Assembly (NCBI GenBank): GCA_018383815.1
Contig: JAHAWU010000005.1
Location: forward strand, 1 to 60,464
Source of the DNA: Candidatus Jordarchaeia archaeon
Lineage (GTDB): Archaea > Asgardarchaeota > Jordiarchaeia > Jordiarchaeales > Jordiarchaeaceae
Direction: 5' to 3'
Length of the DNA stretch: 60,464 bases
The notes under the pieces were generated by a model that worked only from the letters and a program-made list of their open reading frames with translations, did no database searches and was not told the origin of the DNA. This document shows, in pieces, positions 7,156 through 15,787 of the stretch. A program made the translations under genes and the position numbers. How positions within the stretch are numbered: position 1 is the stretch's first letter; each line of letters opens with the position of its first letter.

Positions 7156-9027
7156 ATGAGGATTCTACTAATACATTCTGATGAGTTTTCTTACCGGGTA
7201 ACCCAGAAAACGCCCATTGCCGAGAAGTTGGAGGATGAATCAACCAAGCAAGGAGCCTCAGAGGACTGCTTGGTAGTCTTTTCAGCGGTTGAGAAGGGCG
7301 ATGAGATTAACAAGACCTACGTTATCAACCAGACCGTTGAGGAAATAAAGAAGGTAGCAGACCAGGTGGGAGCCAAAAAAATAGTGGTTTATCCCTACGC
7401 CCACCTCTCACCCAACCTTTCAGATCCCAAAACAGCCATAGAGATTCTCAAGGGTGTTGCCAAGAAGTTGGGAGAACAGTACTCAGTTATGCGCTCCCCA
7501 TTCGGTTTCTACAAGGCCTTCAAACTGAGCTGTAAGGGGCATCCTATGTCCGAACTCTCCCGCGAAATTCGCCCCACAGAGAGGGAGGTTGAAGAAAAGG
7601 AGGCACCAAAGGAGGCGCCCCGAAAAATCGCCAAGAGGTTTCTGGTGCTTACCCCCAATGGTGATGAAATCGAACCTGGAGAATTTGTGAAAAATTGTGA
7701 GAACGACGAGTTCAAGGTTCTTGTGGAAAAGGAGGCTCTGGGTAAGGAGAGCCCTGGTTCTGGTGAGGAACCAGAATTCATAAGCATAGTCAAGAAGTAT
7801 AATATAAACTGGGAGGGCTTCTCTGATAGGGGACATATGAAATTTGGTCCCGAAGGCAACCTACTATTTGAACTCATAGCGGAGTACGCAGAGAAAATAG
7901 TCAGGGACTTCGGTATCCCCGTTTACTCTGTGAGGGGTACAAACATGTTTGACTTGGAAATGAAGCCAGTGAGAGAACATGCGGAACTCTACGGCGACCG
8001 CCTATACCAGCTAGAAGTGGAAGACAAAAAATTGGTCATGCGATACGCCGCATGTCACCAGCAATTCTCAATGATTAAGGACTGGACAATCAGTTACCGC
8101 AACCTTCCCTTCGGAGCTTTCGAAGTAGCAGACAGCTATCGCATGGAGCAGAGCGGAGAACTATTGCTCTGCTTCAGAACCCGAAAAATGCACATGCCCG
8201 ACTTCCACGTAATATGCCGAGACGAGAAGGAAGCCCTAGAATGGTTTTACAAGTTACACGAAAAAATCTACGAAGCCATGGAAGAGTTGGGACGAAACTA
8301 TGAACTGCTCATAAACCTAACCTCAGAAGAATTCTACAAGAGAAACAAGGACTTCCTGCTTAAACTCGCCAAATCCCGCAAAAAGAATCTTCTATTATGC
8401 TTCTATCCCCCGGGAATAAACTATTACTGGTCAATAAATAATGAGTACCACATAAAAGACGACCTCAACAGACCCAGAGAAATTGGTACTGTCCAGATAG
8501 ATTTTGGAAACAGTAAGAGGTTCGGAATAAAATACACTGATGCTGATGGAAGCGAAAGGTTTCCCTTCATACTGCACACCGCCGTCATCGGCACCATTGA
8601 GAGGTACCTCTTCGCTCTCTTCGACACCGCGGTAAAAATGAAGAAGGAAGGCAAACCCCCCATGCTGCCAGTATGGATTTCCCCCACTCAGCTGCGGATA
8701 GTTCCCGTTGCTGAGAGGCACCTGAAATTCGCTGAAGAACTGGCAAGCAAAATCAGAGGAGTGCGGGTGGACATTGATGATAGAAGCGAAACAGTGTCAA
8801 GGAGAATAAAGCAGGCTGAGGAGGAGTGGATACCCTACATAGTAGTGGTGGGAGATAAAGAAGTGGAGGGAGAAAAACTCACAGTTCGAATCCGAGAAAT
8901 CAGGGAAGAAGTCCAAATGACCCCCGAAGAGCTTGAGAAAGAAATTCACAAAAAGATTGGCGACAAACCCTTCAAGCCCCTAACTCTACCGGTCCACGTT
9001 TCAAAAAGACCAATCTTTAACGTCTAA
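7156..9027 (+). CDS. thrS: Threonyl-tRNA synthetase, archaeal type
   Basis: The 623-residue class II synthetase charges tRNA-Thr. Residues 1-140 form the archaeal N-terminal domain, a D-aminoacyl-tRNA deacylase-like fold that removes mischarged Ser in studied archaea. The catalytic core has motif 2 around YRNLPFGAFEVADSYRMEQSG (near 314) and motif 3 around ILHTAVIGTIERY (near 472). Cys300 (AACHQ), His351 (PDFHV) and His474 (ILHTA) occupy the positions of the zinc ligands that recognise threonine. The anticodon-binding domain starts near 510 (PVWISPTQLRIVPV). The gene stands alone with its own TATA box. Length and motifs are complete. Confidence 0.95.
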   Translation: MRILLIHSDEFSYRVTQKTPIAEKLEDESTKQGASEDCLVVFSAVEKGDEINKTYVINQTVEEIKKVADQVGAKKIVVYPYAHLSPNLSDPKTAIEILKGVAKKLGEQYSVMRSPFGFYKAFKLSCKGHPMSELSREIRPTEREVEEKEAPKEAPRKIAKRFLVLTPNGDEIEPGEFVKNCENDEFKVLVEKEALGKESPGSGEEPEFISIVKKYNINWEGFSDRGHMKFGPEGNLLFELIAEYAEKIVRDFGIPVYSVRGTNMFDLEMKPVREHAELYGDRLYQLEVEDKKLVMRYAACHQQFSMIKDWTISYRNLPFGAFEVADSYRMEQSGELLLCFRTRKMHMPDFHVICRDEKEALEWFYKLHEKIYEAMEELGRNYELLINLTSEEFYKRNKDFLLKLAKSRKKNLLLCFYPPGINYYWSINNEYHIKDDLNRPREIGTVQIDFGNSKRFGIKYTDADGSERFPFILHTAVIGTIERYLFALFDTAVKMKKEGKPPMLPVWISPTQLRIVPVAERHLKFAEELASKIRGVRVDIDDRSETVSRRIKQAEEEWIPYIVVVGDKEVEGEKLTVRIREIREEVQMTPEELEKEIHKKIGDKPFKPLTLPVHVSKRPIFNV

Positions 9028-9257
9028 ACTTTCCACACACCAGTCTGAGAAACTCCTAAATAATTAATAAAAAACTATGACTTATTTACTCTGAGCCACG
9101 CATCGAAATGGTGGGTTCCAAATTGGATTAAAAGCCTACCCCTTCGAACCATTTCTTCATTTATCTGTCCAATTCTTAAAGTTCCGCTTCCCCATATTCA
9201 AAATATAAAATAAAAATTGGAGTAGAGTTTTTGCAAAAGAAAAAATTGTGGGTTGGG

Positions 9258-9671
9258 TTACTCTGTGGTTCGTCCGTCAAAATGCTCCTTACTTTCCATG
9301 GCGTCTTTTTTGGTGCGGTGTACTACACCATCTTGGTGTTCGGGTGGCGAGTAAATCGTGTAAAGTTTGAGGTTAGCGCTCTTGGAGGTATTTATCACGT
9401 TGTGTCTTGCGCCCGCTGGAACTATGACCGCACTTCCATCCTTGACGCGGTGTGCTACACCGTCAATTACCACTTTTCCTTCCCCTTCCTCGAATCGAAA
9501 GAATTGATCCACATCGTCATGTGTTTCTTCACCTATTTCTTCGCCAGGTTTAAGGCTCATGAGCACCAGTTGACTGTGCTTCCCAGTGTAGAGTACGCGT
9601 CGGAAATTGGTGTTTTTCTTGGTTTCTTTCTCAATGGATACTACAAATCCCTTCAAATTCGTCGCCTCCAC
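9258..9671 (-). CDS. Small cupin-domain protein
   Basis: The single-domain cupin has about 137 residues. Cupin motif 1 is seen as GEEIGEETHDDVDQFFRFEEG (near residue 43) and motif 2 as IVPAGARHNVINT (near 83). His and Glu/Gln residues suitable for binding one metal ion are present, except that the second His of motif 1 appears as Asp. The C-terminus (HQDGVVHRTKKDAMES) resembles cupins predicted to act on sugars or small ligands. The start is GTG 9671, or TTG 9674 one codon earlier. It stands alone and is divergent from the first MFS gene. Substrate unknown. Confidence 0.8.
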   Translation of the reverse strand: MEATNLKGFVVSIEKETKKNTNFRRVLYTGKHSQLVLMSLKPGEEIGEETHDDVDQFFRFEEGEGKVVIDGVAHRVKDGSAVIVPAGARHNVINTSKSANLKLYTIYSPPEHQDGVVHRTKKDAMESKEHFDGRTTE

Positions 9672-10003
9672 CAAATAAAAAAGCTTAGCTCCTTATCAAG
9701 ATTTCTTTAATAGTAAACATGCTTATTGGTCTTACTGTTTGCCGCTGGCCTCTTCTGGTAAAGAAGCTACTATGACGGTTAAAATTTTACAAACATTTTT
9801 CAAATTTTGGAGCTTACTGTTTTTGTGTAGTATGTGTTCTCTACGGGTATGTTACCCTTTTTGGTATTTTCTTTTATGAGTTTGTTTTTTTGCTATGCTA
9901 CTTATTTGAAAATTTATTGCGTGAATAGTGGTTTTGGAAAAGTATAATAGCTCGGCTGTAAACTTTGTAAAGTTAATTTTCAAAAGGATAGGAAGGACAC
10001 GGT
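9672..10003. other. Divergent promoter region between cupin and MFS gene 1
   Basis: This AT-rich interval of about 330 bases separates two divergent genes. AAAGTATAATAGC near 9938-9950 is the best TATA candidate for the plus-strand MFS gene. No RNA gene, repeat or conserved small reading frame was recognised. Confidence 0.3.
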
Positions 10004-11248
10004 GTGGGTTCTTTGGGACTAAAAGTGCATTCCAATACTTCAGCGCGAGAAATCTTGGGGATTGCGTGTTTAAGTCTCTTTGTGGATTCCGTTGGTTACG
10101 GTGTGGTGGTTCCAATTCTTCCCACTTATGTCTTGTCTCTGGGGGCCTCAGATTACGACTTGGCACTTATTTTTTCCTCATTCGCCATGGTGCAGCTCTT
10201 CACTACCATACCTTTTGGTTTGTTTTCGGATAAGTATGGGAGAAAAGTGTTCATGGTTACGGGAATGCTTCTTCTTGGTGCTTCTTTTATGTATTTTCCC
10301 TTCGCTCATAGTGTTCTTGCGCTTATTGCTTGTAGGGTGGTGCAGGGCTTGGCTGCTTCTGCTACTTGGTCTTCTGCCTTGGCTCTGGTTGCCGATGCGT
10401 ATCCTGGTGGTGATAAGGGTGAAAAGTTGGGTATTGCAAATGGGGCTGTGGGTTTGGGTAATATTGCTGGTCCATTGGTGGGGGGAGTTTTGGGTGATAT
10501 ATATTTTGGTTTGCCCTTTTTAGTCATAGGCTCTTTTGCTTTTTTCGCCTGTTTCTATATGCTTCTGAGATTAAAGTTGGAAAGAGGTGAAGCTGTGAGG
10601 GCTCCTGTAACTTTTCGCGAAATGCTGCGGGGGGCCATCAGGGTCAGGAATGTTTTGTTGGTGGTTTTCATCAACCTTATGATAGCGGTGTTTTTCGGCT
10701 TCATTGAGCCTCTTTTGCCGCCCTACTTGAGTGGGAGGTTTAACCTGTCTGGTACCCAGATTGGTTTATTCTTTGGGGGGGCCTTCCTAACCTATGTTGT
10801 TTCACAGCCCCTTGTGGGAAGATTGTCAGATAGGTATGGGAGAAAGATATTCATTGTATGTGGTTTGATTGCCCTTAGCATCACGAATGTGGTGATTCCC
10901 TATCTTTCTGATGTGTTAACTCTTTTTGCACTGCTTGTTGTTATGGGGGTTTTTTGGAGTTTAGCGTATACGCCGCTTATGCCTCTTGCTGTGGATTCTT
11001 TGAGGAGCAAAAATAGGGAAACTTTTGGGACAATGTCGGGTTTCTTCAATATTGCTTGGAACTCGGGCTACAGCATAGGTCCCATAATTGGAGCGCTGGT
11101 AACCTCCTATTTTGGTTTTGAATCAATATTCTGGTTTTTCAGCGGGTTGCTGGTAGTAATGATAATTGTTGCCCAAACCTTGATAGCTGAAAAGAGGGTG
11201 TTTGTCTCGAAAACGTCTATTAAAAATTTTATGAATAATAACGAATAA
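10004..11248 (+). CDS. MFS transporter, tandem paralogue 1
   Basis: The 414-residue transporter has the twelve-helix major facilitator layout. Motif A between helices 2 and 3 reads GLFSDKYGRKVF, its half-repeat copy in the second domain reads GRLSDRYGRKIF, and RVVQGLAASATWSS marks helix 4. It resembles drug/sugar exporters of the DHA1 group, driven by protons, but the substrate is not readable. GTG 10004 starts the frame. It is the first of three tandem paralogues with the same N-terminal signature (FVDSVGYGVVVPILP), separated by about 100 bases. Its codons favour G/T endings while copy 2 favours A/C, so the copies have diverged in base use. Confidence 0.87.
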   Translation: MGSLGLKVHSNTSAREILGIACLSLFVDSVGYGVVVPILPTYVLSLGASDYDLALIFSSFAMVQLFTTIPFGLFSDKYGRKVFMVTGMLLLGASFMYFPFAHSVLALIACRVVQGLAASATWSSALALVADAYPGGDKGEKLGIANGAVGLGNIAGPLVGGVLGDIYFGLPFLVIGSFAFFACFYMLLRLKLERGEAVRAPVTFREMLRGAIRVRNVLLVVFINLMIAVFFGFIEPLLPPYLSGRFNLSGTQIGLFFGGAFLTYVVSQPLVGRLSDRYGRKIFIVCGLIALSITNVVIPYLSDVLTLFALLVVMGVFWSLAYTPLMPLAVDSLRSKNRETFGTMSGFFNIAWNSGYSIGPIIGALVTSYFGFESIFWFFSGLLVVMIIVAQTLIAEKRVFVSKTSIKNFMNNNE

Positions 11249-11368
11249 ATTTAAATAACTAGCCAAAAATTTCTTATTTTTTCAGGCTGAAAAATCGGTT
11301 AGACTTAAAAATTCTCCAGCCACTTTCTTTCTGGAGAAGACCAAAAAGCCGAGAAGGGGGCGTAAAAC

Positions 11369-12652
11369 ATGCAGAGACCTTTCAAGAAGATGCCCCGCTC
11401 AACGGAAATACTCATAATGGTTTGTACCAGTGCATTTGTAGACTCGTTGGGATACGGTATAATAATCCCGTTCCTCCCACAGTACGCCATGTCCCTTGGC
11501 GCGTCTGACCTAGATGTGGGCATCATCTTCGCCGCCTACGCACTGGTACAGTTAGTGACCACCATACCCTTCGGCTTGCTCTCTGACCGTTATGGCAGAA
11601 GACCCTTCATGATTTCGGGAATGCTCCTTCTCGGCATGGCTTCACTACTCTTCCCCCTAGCCCAAACCGTGCACCTAATGATAATATGTAGGGCAATACA
11701 GGGTTTGGCGGCTGCGGCGACCTGGTCTTCAGCAGTGGCATTGGTGGCAGACACATTTCCCGGAAACGATAAGGGAACAAAACTGGGAATAACAGCGGGA
11801 GTAACCAATATGGGTGGCATCGTGGGACCATTATTGGGAGGAGCCCTATCCGACGTGAATTTTAATATCCCCTTCCTATTAATCGCTACGCTTTCCATAT
11901 TCATGTTCGCCTACATGTTCTTTAGATTGAAACTGCCCCCCAGGGAAAATAGGGTGGAGGAAACTTCGTACATAAAAATGATAAGAGGGGCGCTTAGAAT
12001 CAGGAATGTTGTTATAATCATAGTCATTAATGCGTTGACGATGATTTTCTGGGGATTCATTGAACCCTTAATGCCTCCATACCTCTCTGGCAGATTTTCA
12101 CTGTCAAGCACCCAGATTGGCATCATTTTTGGAGCCATGTCCCTCATCTATGCCTCAATTCAACCATTAGTAGGCAGACTCACTGACAAGTATGGACAGA
12201 AAAGATTCATAATAGCGGGGATGACCCTCCAGGCGTCCATAGGTTTACTCATACCCCTATGCAGTGATCTGGTAAGCTTAACCATCTGCTTGGTGCTAAT
12301 CGCCGCAGTGGGTGCCATAGCTTGGACACCACTAACGCCCCTATACGTAGAATCTCTCCAAGACGGAAAAATGGAGGCCTACGCAACAGTTGGCTCCCTC
12401 TTTGGCACTGCATACTACGTAGGGTACATTATTGGGCCGGTAATTGGAACTCTGGTAAGTTCCCATTTTGGATTTGGAGCAGTCTTCATCTTCAACAGCA
12501 TAATACTATTAGCCCTAGTTCTCCTATCAAAATTTTATATTAAAGATGGGAAAAGAGCGGCTTCAGAAACTCCCCAGACAATGGAGTCCAAAATTTCCGA
12601 GCCAAGAAACACAAGTCACAAAAAACCTCAAGAGTTAACAATCAGTAAGTAA
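11369..12652 (+). CDS. MFS transporter, tandem paralogue 2
   Basis: The 427-residue, twelve-helix MFS protein shares with copies 1 and 3 the signature FVDSLGYGIIIPFLPQYA, motif A GLLSDRYGRRPF and AIQGLAAAATWSS. The second-half motif A is altered to GRLTDKYGQKRF, with Gln replacing the conserved Arg. A hydrophilic tail of about 35 residues (after KDGKRAASETPQ) is unique to this copy. ATG 11369 is preceded by GAGAAGGGGG. The 120-base gap behind copy 1 is AT-rich and could hold its own promoter. Substrate unknown. Confidence 0.87.
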   Translation: MQRPFKKMPRSTEILIMVCTSAFVDSLGYGIIIPFLPQYAMSLGASDLDVGIIFAAYALVQLVTTIPFGLLSDRYGRRPFMISGMLLLGMASLLFPLAQTVHLMIICRAIQGLAAAATWSSAVALVADTFPGNDKGTKLGITAGVTNMGGIVGPLLGGALSDVNFNIPFLLIATLSIFMFAYMFFRLKLPPRENRVEETSYIKMIRGALRIRNVVIIIVINALTMIFWGFIEPLMPPYLSGRFSLSSTQIGIIFGAMSLIYASIQPLVGRLTDKYGQKRFIIAGMTLQASIGLLIPLCSDLVSLTICLVLIAAVGAIAWTPLTPLYVESLQDGKMEAYATVGSLFGTAYYVGYIIGPVIGTLVSSHFGFGAVFIFNSIILLALVLLSKFYIKDGKRAASETPQTMESKISEPRNTSHKKPQELTISK

Positions 12653-12747
12653 ACTACTTTTAATCATTATTGTAATTTCCTATTTTGTCTATTTTGAAAA
12701 GTTAAGCTTAAAAATTTAAGAGTTACTGGTTTTTTGAAAACGAAATT

Positions 12748-13986
12748 GTGGGACCTGATTTTTTGCGCTTATCGTTAGCAAGGCCCAAACCGCCTATTGA
12801 GATATTAATCATAGTTTGCCTAAGCGCGTTCATAGACTCCTTGGGATACGGGATAGTGGTTCCCTTTCTTCCCCAATATGCTCTGTCGCTGGGAGCCTCA
12901 GACTTAGATTTGGGTATTATTTTTTCTTCGTATGCTCTGGTGCAGCTTGTGACCGCTGTTCCTTTTGGGTTGATGTCTGACCGTTACGGTAGAAGATGGT
13001 TTATGATTAGTGGAATGCTTCTCTTGGGTGTGGCTTCGCTTGTTTACCCTTTGGCGCAAAATGTGATTATGATATCGGCGTGTAGGGCTGTGCAGGGTTT
13101 AGCGGCTTCTGCAACTTGGTCCTCTGCAATAGCGCTTGTGGCTGACACTTTTCCCGGGAGAGACAAGGGGGAAAAGTTGGGAATCACAACCGGAGTATCC
13201 GGTATGGGGAGCATTGCGGGTCCCATGGTGGGGGGCGCCTTATCAGACATAAACTTTATTTATCCCTTCCTTCTTATAGCCACCCTCTCTTTGGCTTCCT
13301 TCATTTACATGTTTTTCAGATTGAAAACTCCCAGAAAAGAAAAACTAGTTGAAGCTCCACCCTACATGGAAACAATAAAAAAGGCTTTGGGAATCAGAAA
13401 CATTCTCATAATAATAGTTATCAATGCTTTAACTACCATTTTCTGGGGGTTCGTTGAGCCCTTAATGCCCCCATACCTTTCTGGGCGTTTTTCACTTTCC
13501 GCTACACAAATAGGGTTAATTTTTGGTGTGGCGTCTCTAAGCTACGCGGTTTGCCAACCATTCGTGGGTAGGCTATCTGACAGGTACGGAAGAAAGATTT
13601 TTATCGTTTCCGGTATGGCGCTACTGGCTGGTGTGAACCTTGCTATTCCCTTCTGCGGAGACCCAGTAAGCTTAACACTGGTCATAATGATCTCCGCGTC
13701 CATTGGAGCCTTGGCCTTTACCCCCTTGACCCCCCTGGCCATAGAGTCGCTTCAAGACCAAAATATTGAAGCCTATGCCACTGTGAATTCCCTTTTCGGT
13801 ATTGCTTTTTATGTAGGTTACAGCGCCGGCCCCCTGATTGGTGCTCTAATCAGTTCCTATTTTGGATTCGAATCAATGTTCTTCTTCTACAGCATCATAC
13901 TGGTAACAGTGCTCCTCATATCACAGGCCAAATTAAAAGAAATGGTGAAAAAAGAAGAAAAAACAGTAATAAAAACCAAAAAATAA
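12748..13986 (+). CDS. MFS transporter, tandem paralogue 3
   Basis: The 412-residue, twelve-helix MFS transporter is closest by eye to copy 2: both share FWGFxEPLMPPYLSGRFSLS in the middle and an FFYSIILVTV-like last helix. Motif A reads GLMSDRYGRRWF and its second-half copy GRLSDRYGRKIF, both intact. It ends in a short Lys-rich tail. GTG 12748 starts the frame without a strong ribosome site. With its two upstream neighbours it forms a 4-kb block best explained by serial duplication. DNA downstream to 14683 is decayed. Confidence 0.87.
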   Translation: MGPDFLRLSLARPKPPIEILIIVCLSAFIDSLGYGIVVPFLPQYALSLGASDLDLGIIFSSYALVQLVTAVPFGLMSDRYGRRWFMISGMLLLGVASLVYPLAQNVIMISACRAVQGLAASATWSSAIALVADTFPGRDKGEKLGITTGVSGMGSIAGPMVGGALSDINFIYPFLLIATLSLASFIYMFFRLKTPRKEKLVEAPPYMETIKKALGIRNILIIIVINALTTIFWGFVEPLMPPYLSGRFSLSATQIGLIFGVASLSYAVCQPFVGRLSDRYGRKIFIVSGMALLAGVNLAIPFCGDPVSLTLVIMISASIGALAFTPLTPLAIESLQDQNIEAYATVNSLFGIAFYVGYSAGPLIGALISSYFGFESMFFFYSIILVTVLLISQAKLKEMVKKEEKTVIKTKK

Positions 13987-14683
13987 CCTAAAAGTTCCAT
14001 AAAGATAAAAAAAGGTAAGTATAAAGGGCTTCAGCTAATCTTGTTTTCAAAATTCCGTAGGCCTTTTTACTATTCTGGCTAATGCTTACCAATAGGAGTA
14101 TTTTTAGACAACAAGGGATTAGCACCAAAGTTACTGGAGGAAGCATGTGGTGAAAGAATAATCAAAGGAGGAAGTTGACTTCATTAGGCTACAGATGCTT
14201 TAAAACATTTCTAATGGTTGGTCATGGTTTGCATACAAAAGACTGGAACCAAAAGGCATCATCGCAATGGAATTTGAAATGTGGAAAAATCTACTATCAC
14301 CTGCAGTTGATCTACTAGTCCAGTTGATAGCACCAGAAGGAACAAGTATTGAAAAAGCTAAACACGTGATTAAAAGTTTTCCAAAATCAACGGCCGCGAA
14401 CTCAAGTATTTAGAGGAAACTCCGAATTCACTAATGGAAATACACTGGTTGCCCAAACTGGAGTTTCCTGGTTCAGCTAGATTATGAGGATTACCTATAT
14501 CCCGGGGCGGAAAACCAGCCAAAGCGTCATGCATAAATGGATGCACCGTAGTGTACAAAAACTATTTCAAAAAGATTGACCCCCAAATCAAAGTGCAATC
14601 CCTAAAAAACAGGCCAAAAGGCAGACGAAACATGCATATTCCAAATAACAACGTAATTTGCTTAAAACACCCAAATTAACTTT
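13987..14683 (+). pseudogene. Decayed coding debris of unknown origin
   Basis: About 700 bases hold no intact gene but several frame pieces that read like protein and are broken by stops. One near 14100-14175 reads DNKGLAPKLLEEACGERI, one near 14225-14410 reads LVQLIAPEGTSIEKAKHV, and one at about 14389-14680 reads ELKYLEETPNSLMEIHW with a single internal TGA and then GGKPAKASCINGCTVVYK. The pieces lie in different plus-strand frames, as expected of a frameshifted relic, perhaps of a mobile gene. I cannot name the family. Confidence 0.3.
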
Positions 14684-15430
14684 TTATAACTCTATTTCTA
14701 ATTCTTTTATGCCGTCCATGAAAATCAGTCTATCTTCCGCCTTGTAATCTTTAACATATTTTAATGGCTGGGTGAGTTTGCCTATTTGGTGTAGTGTGTG
14801 CGCATCGGATCCCAGTGAGAGCTTAATTTCGTCTACCTCAAGTATCCTTTCGAATCCTTCCATCTTGTAGTTCTGATATGTGGAATTGAGTTCCACAAAG
14901 AGGTCTGCATCAACAATTATTTTGATCGCTTCCTCCAACTCTTCCTTTGGCAGTATGTGGAGGTAGGCGTGGGCCAGCCCCACTAAACAATCCTTGGGAA
15001 GCTGCTTCTTAAATTCCCTTATTCGATTCAAAAGCACTAGTGGCAACCTATCATTCTTGTAGGGCAAAGAATTTGCACCCGCACCAAAATTATCCGTCAC
15101 ATACTCAAAAAGATAATAATCAAATTTTTGGGATGTGAGTACTTTACTCTCCCTTGGCGAATCGAAAACACACGCCCTAGTGTCTATTTCTATACCCTTC
15201 TTTAAAACAATTTTATCCCGATAAGCTTCACAGAAAGTTTTTAATTCTTGGAAGTATCCAGTCAGATCCTCCATAATTTGGGAACACTTCACAGTGTTGT
15301 GAGAATAGTGGTCTGTGACCCCCACCGCCTTTAAACCCTTACGAACACAGTAGCTCAGTATACCCTCAATGCCGGAATAGCCATCAGACCAAGTTGAATG
15401 GATGTGGTAATCAGTAGTAACCAGCTTCAA
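14684..15430 (-). CDS. PHP-domain phosphoesterase
   Basis: The 248-residue PHP-superfamily protein shows the metal-binding motifs in order: DYHIHSTWSDG (near 7), GVTDHYSHN (near 37), LVGLAHAYLHIL (near 160), FVELNSTY (near 183) and LSLGSDAHTLHQIG (near 205). These ligate the metals used for phosphate ester hydrolysis. The size fits histidinol phosphatase-like or general PHP phosphoesterases rather than polymerase-linked domains. Start is ATG 15430. No operon partner lies on this strand, so the substrate is open. Confidence 0.83.
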   Translation of the reverse strand: MKLVTTDYHIHSTWSDGYSGIEGILSYCVRKGLKAVGVTDHYSHNTVKCSQIMEDLTGYFQELKTFCEAYRDKIVLKKGIEIDTRACVFDSPRESKVLTSQKFDYYLFEYVTDNFGAGANSLPYKNDRLPLVLLNRIREFKKQLPKDCLVGLAHAYLHILPKEELEEAIKIIVDADLFVELNSTYQNYKMEGFERILEVDEIKLSLGSDAHTLHQIGKLTQPLKYVKDYKAEDRLIFMDGIKELEIEL

Positions 15431-15737
15431 ACTAGATACCCCAAGTAAAGGCGATAACTCTCAAATAGTTAATTGTAAGGGGAGTAACGTAAACGTTTTG
15501 GACGATATGAACTCCTATATTAAAATTTTGTGTATGGATTTAAAAGCACTTTACGGATTGCCTCAAACTTGAGGGAAACAGTAGGGTAAATCATCATTTT
15601 TCTCGTTATTGAAAAGTGATAAAATTGCAAAAAAACTTATATTGATAATTGAATATAACAGGTTATCAAAAAGAGAAGACGAGGAAAACCCCTAAAAGAA
15701 GAGGCAAAGTAGGAGGCCTCAGCCGGCAATAAAGAAC
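15431..15737. other. Divergent intergenic region before the thiolase-like gene
   Basis: No intact gene is seen. The region is AT-rich up to about 15660 and then G/A-rich. Between 15670 and 15766 a frame in line with nothing downstream reads RGKPLKEEAK, a stop, then EASAGNKELLMIQ; this could be gene debris but is too short to assign. Confidence 0.25.
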
Positions 15738-15766
15738 TTCTCATGATTCAAATTATTGAATGAGAA
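15738..15766. promoter_or_regulatory. Imperfect palindrome, possible operator of the thiolase-like gene
   Basis: The arms TTCTCAT-TTCAA (interrupted by GA) and TTGAATGAGAA face each other across a four-base centre, ending 21 bases before the ATG at 15788. A 28-base dyad here, between core promoter and start, is where a dimeric repressor of acyl-CoA genes could bind. No equivalent dyad was found ahead of the other acyl-CoA genes in the window. Confidence 0.35.
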
Positions 15767-15787
15767 TTGTTGAAAAGGGAAGGATAT

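Noticed and set aside
7483-7877. Antisense frames of over 110 codons inside thrS
   Set aside because: They mirror the codon bias of the intact synthetase gene and lack starts with ribosome sites.
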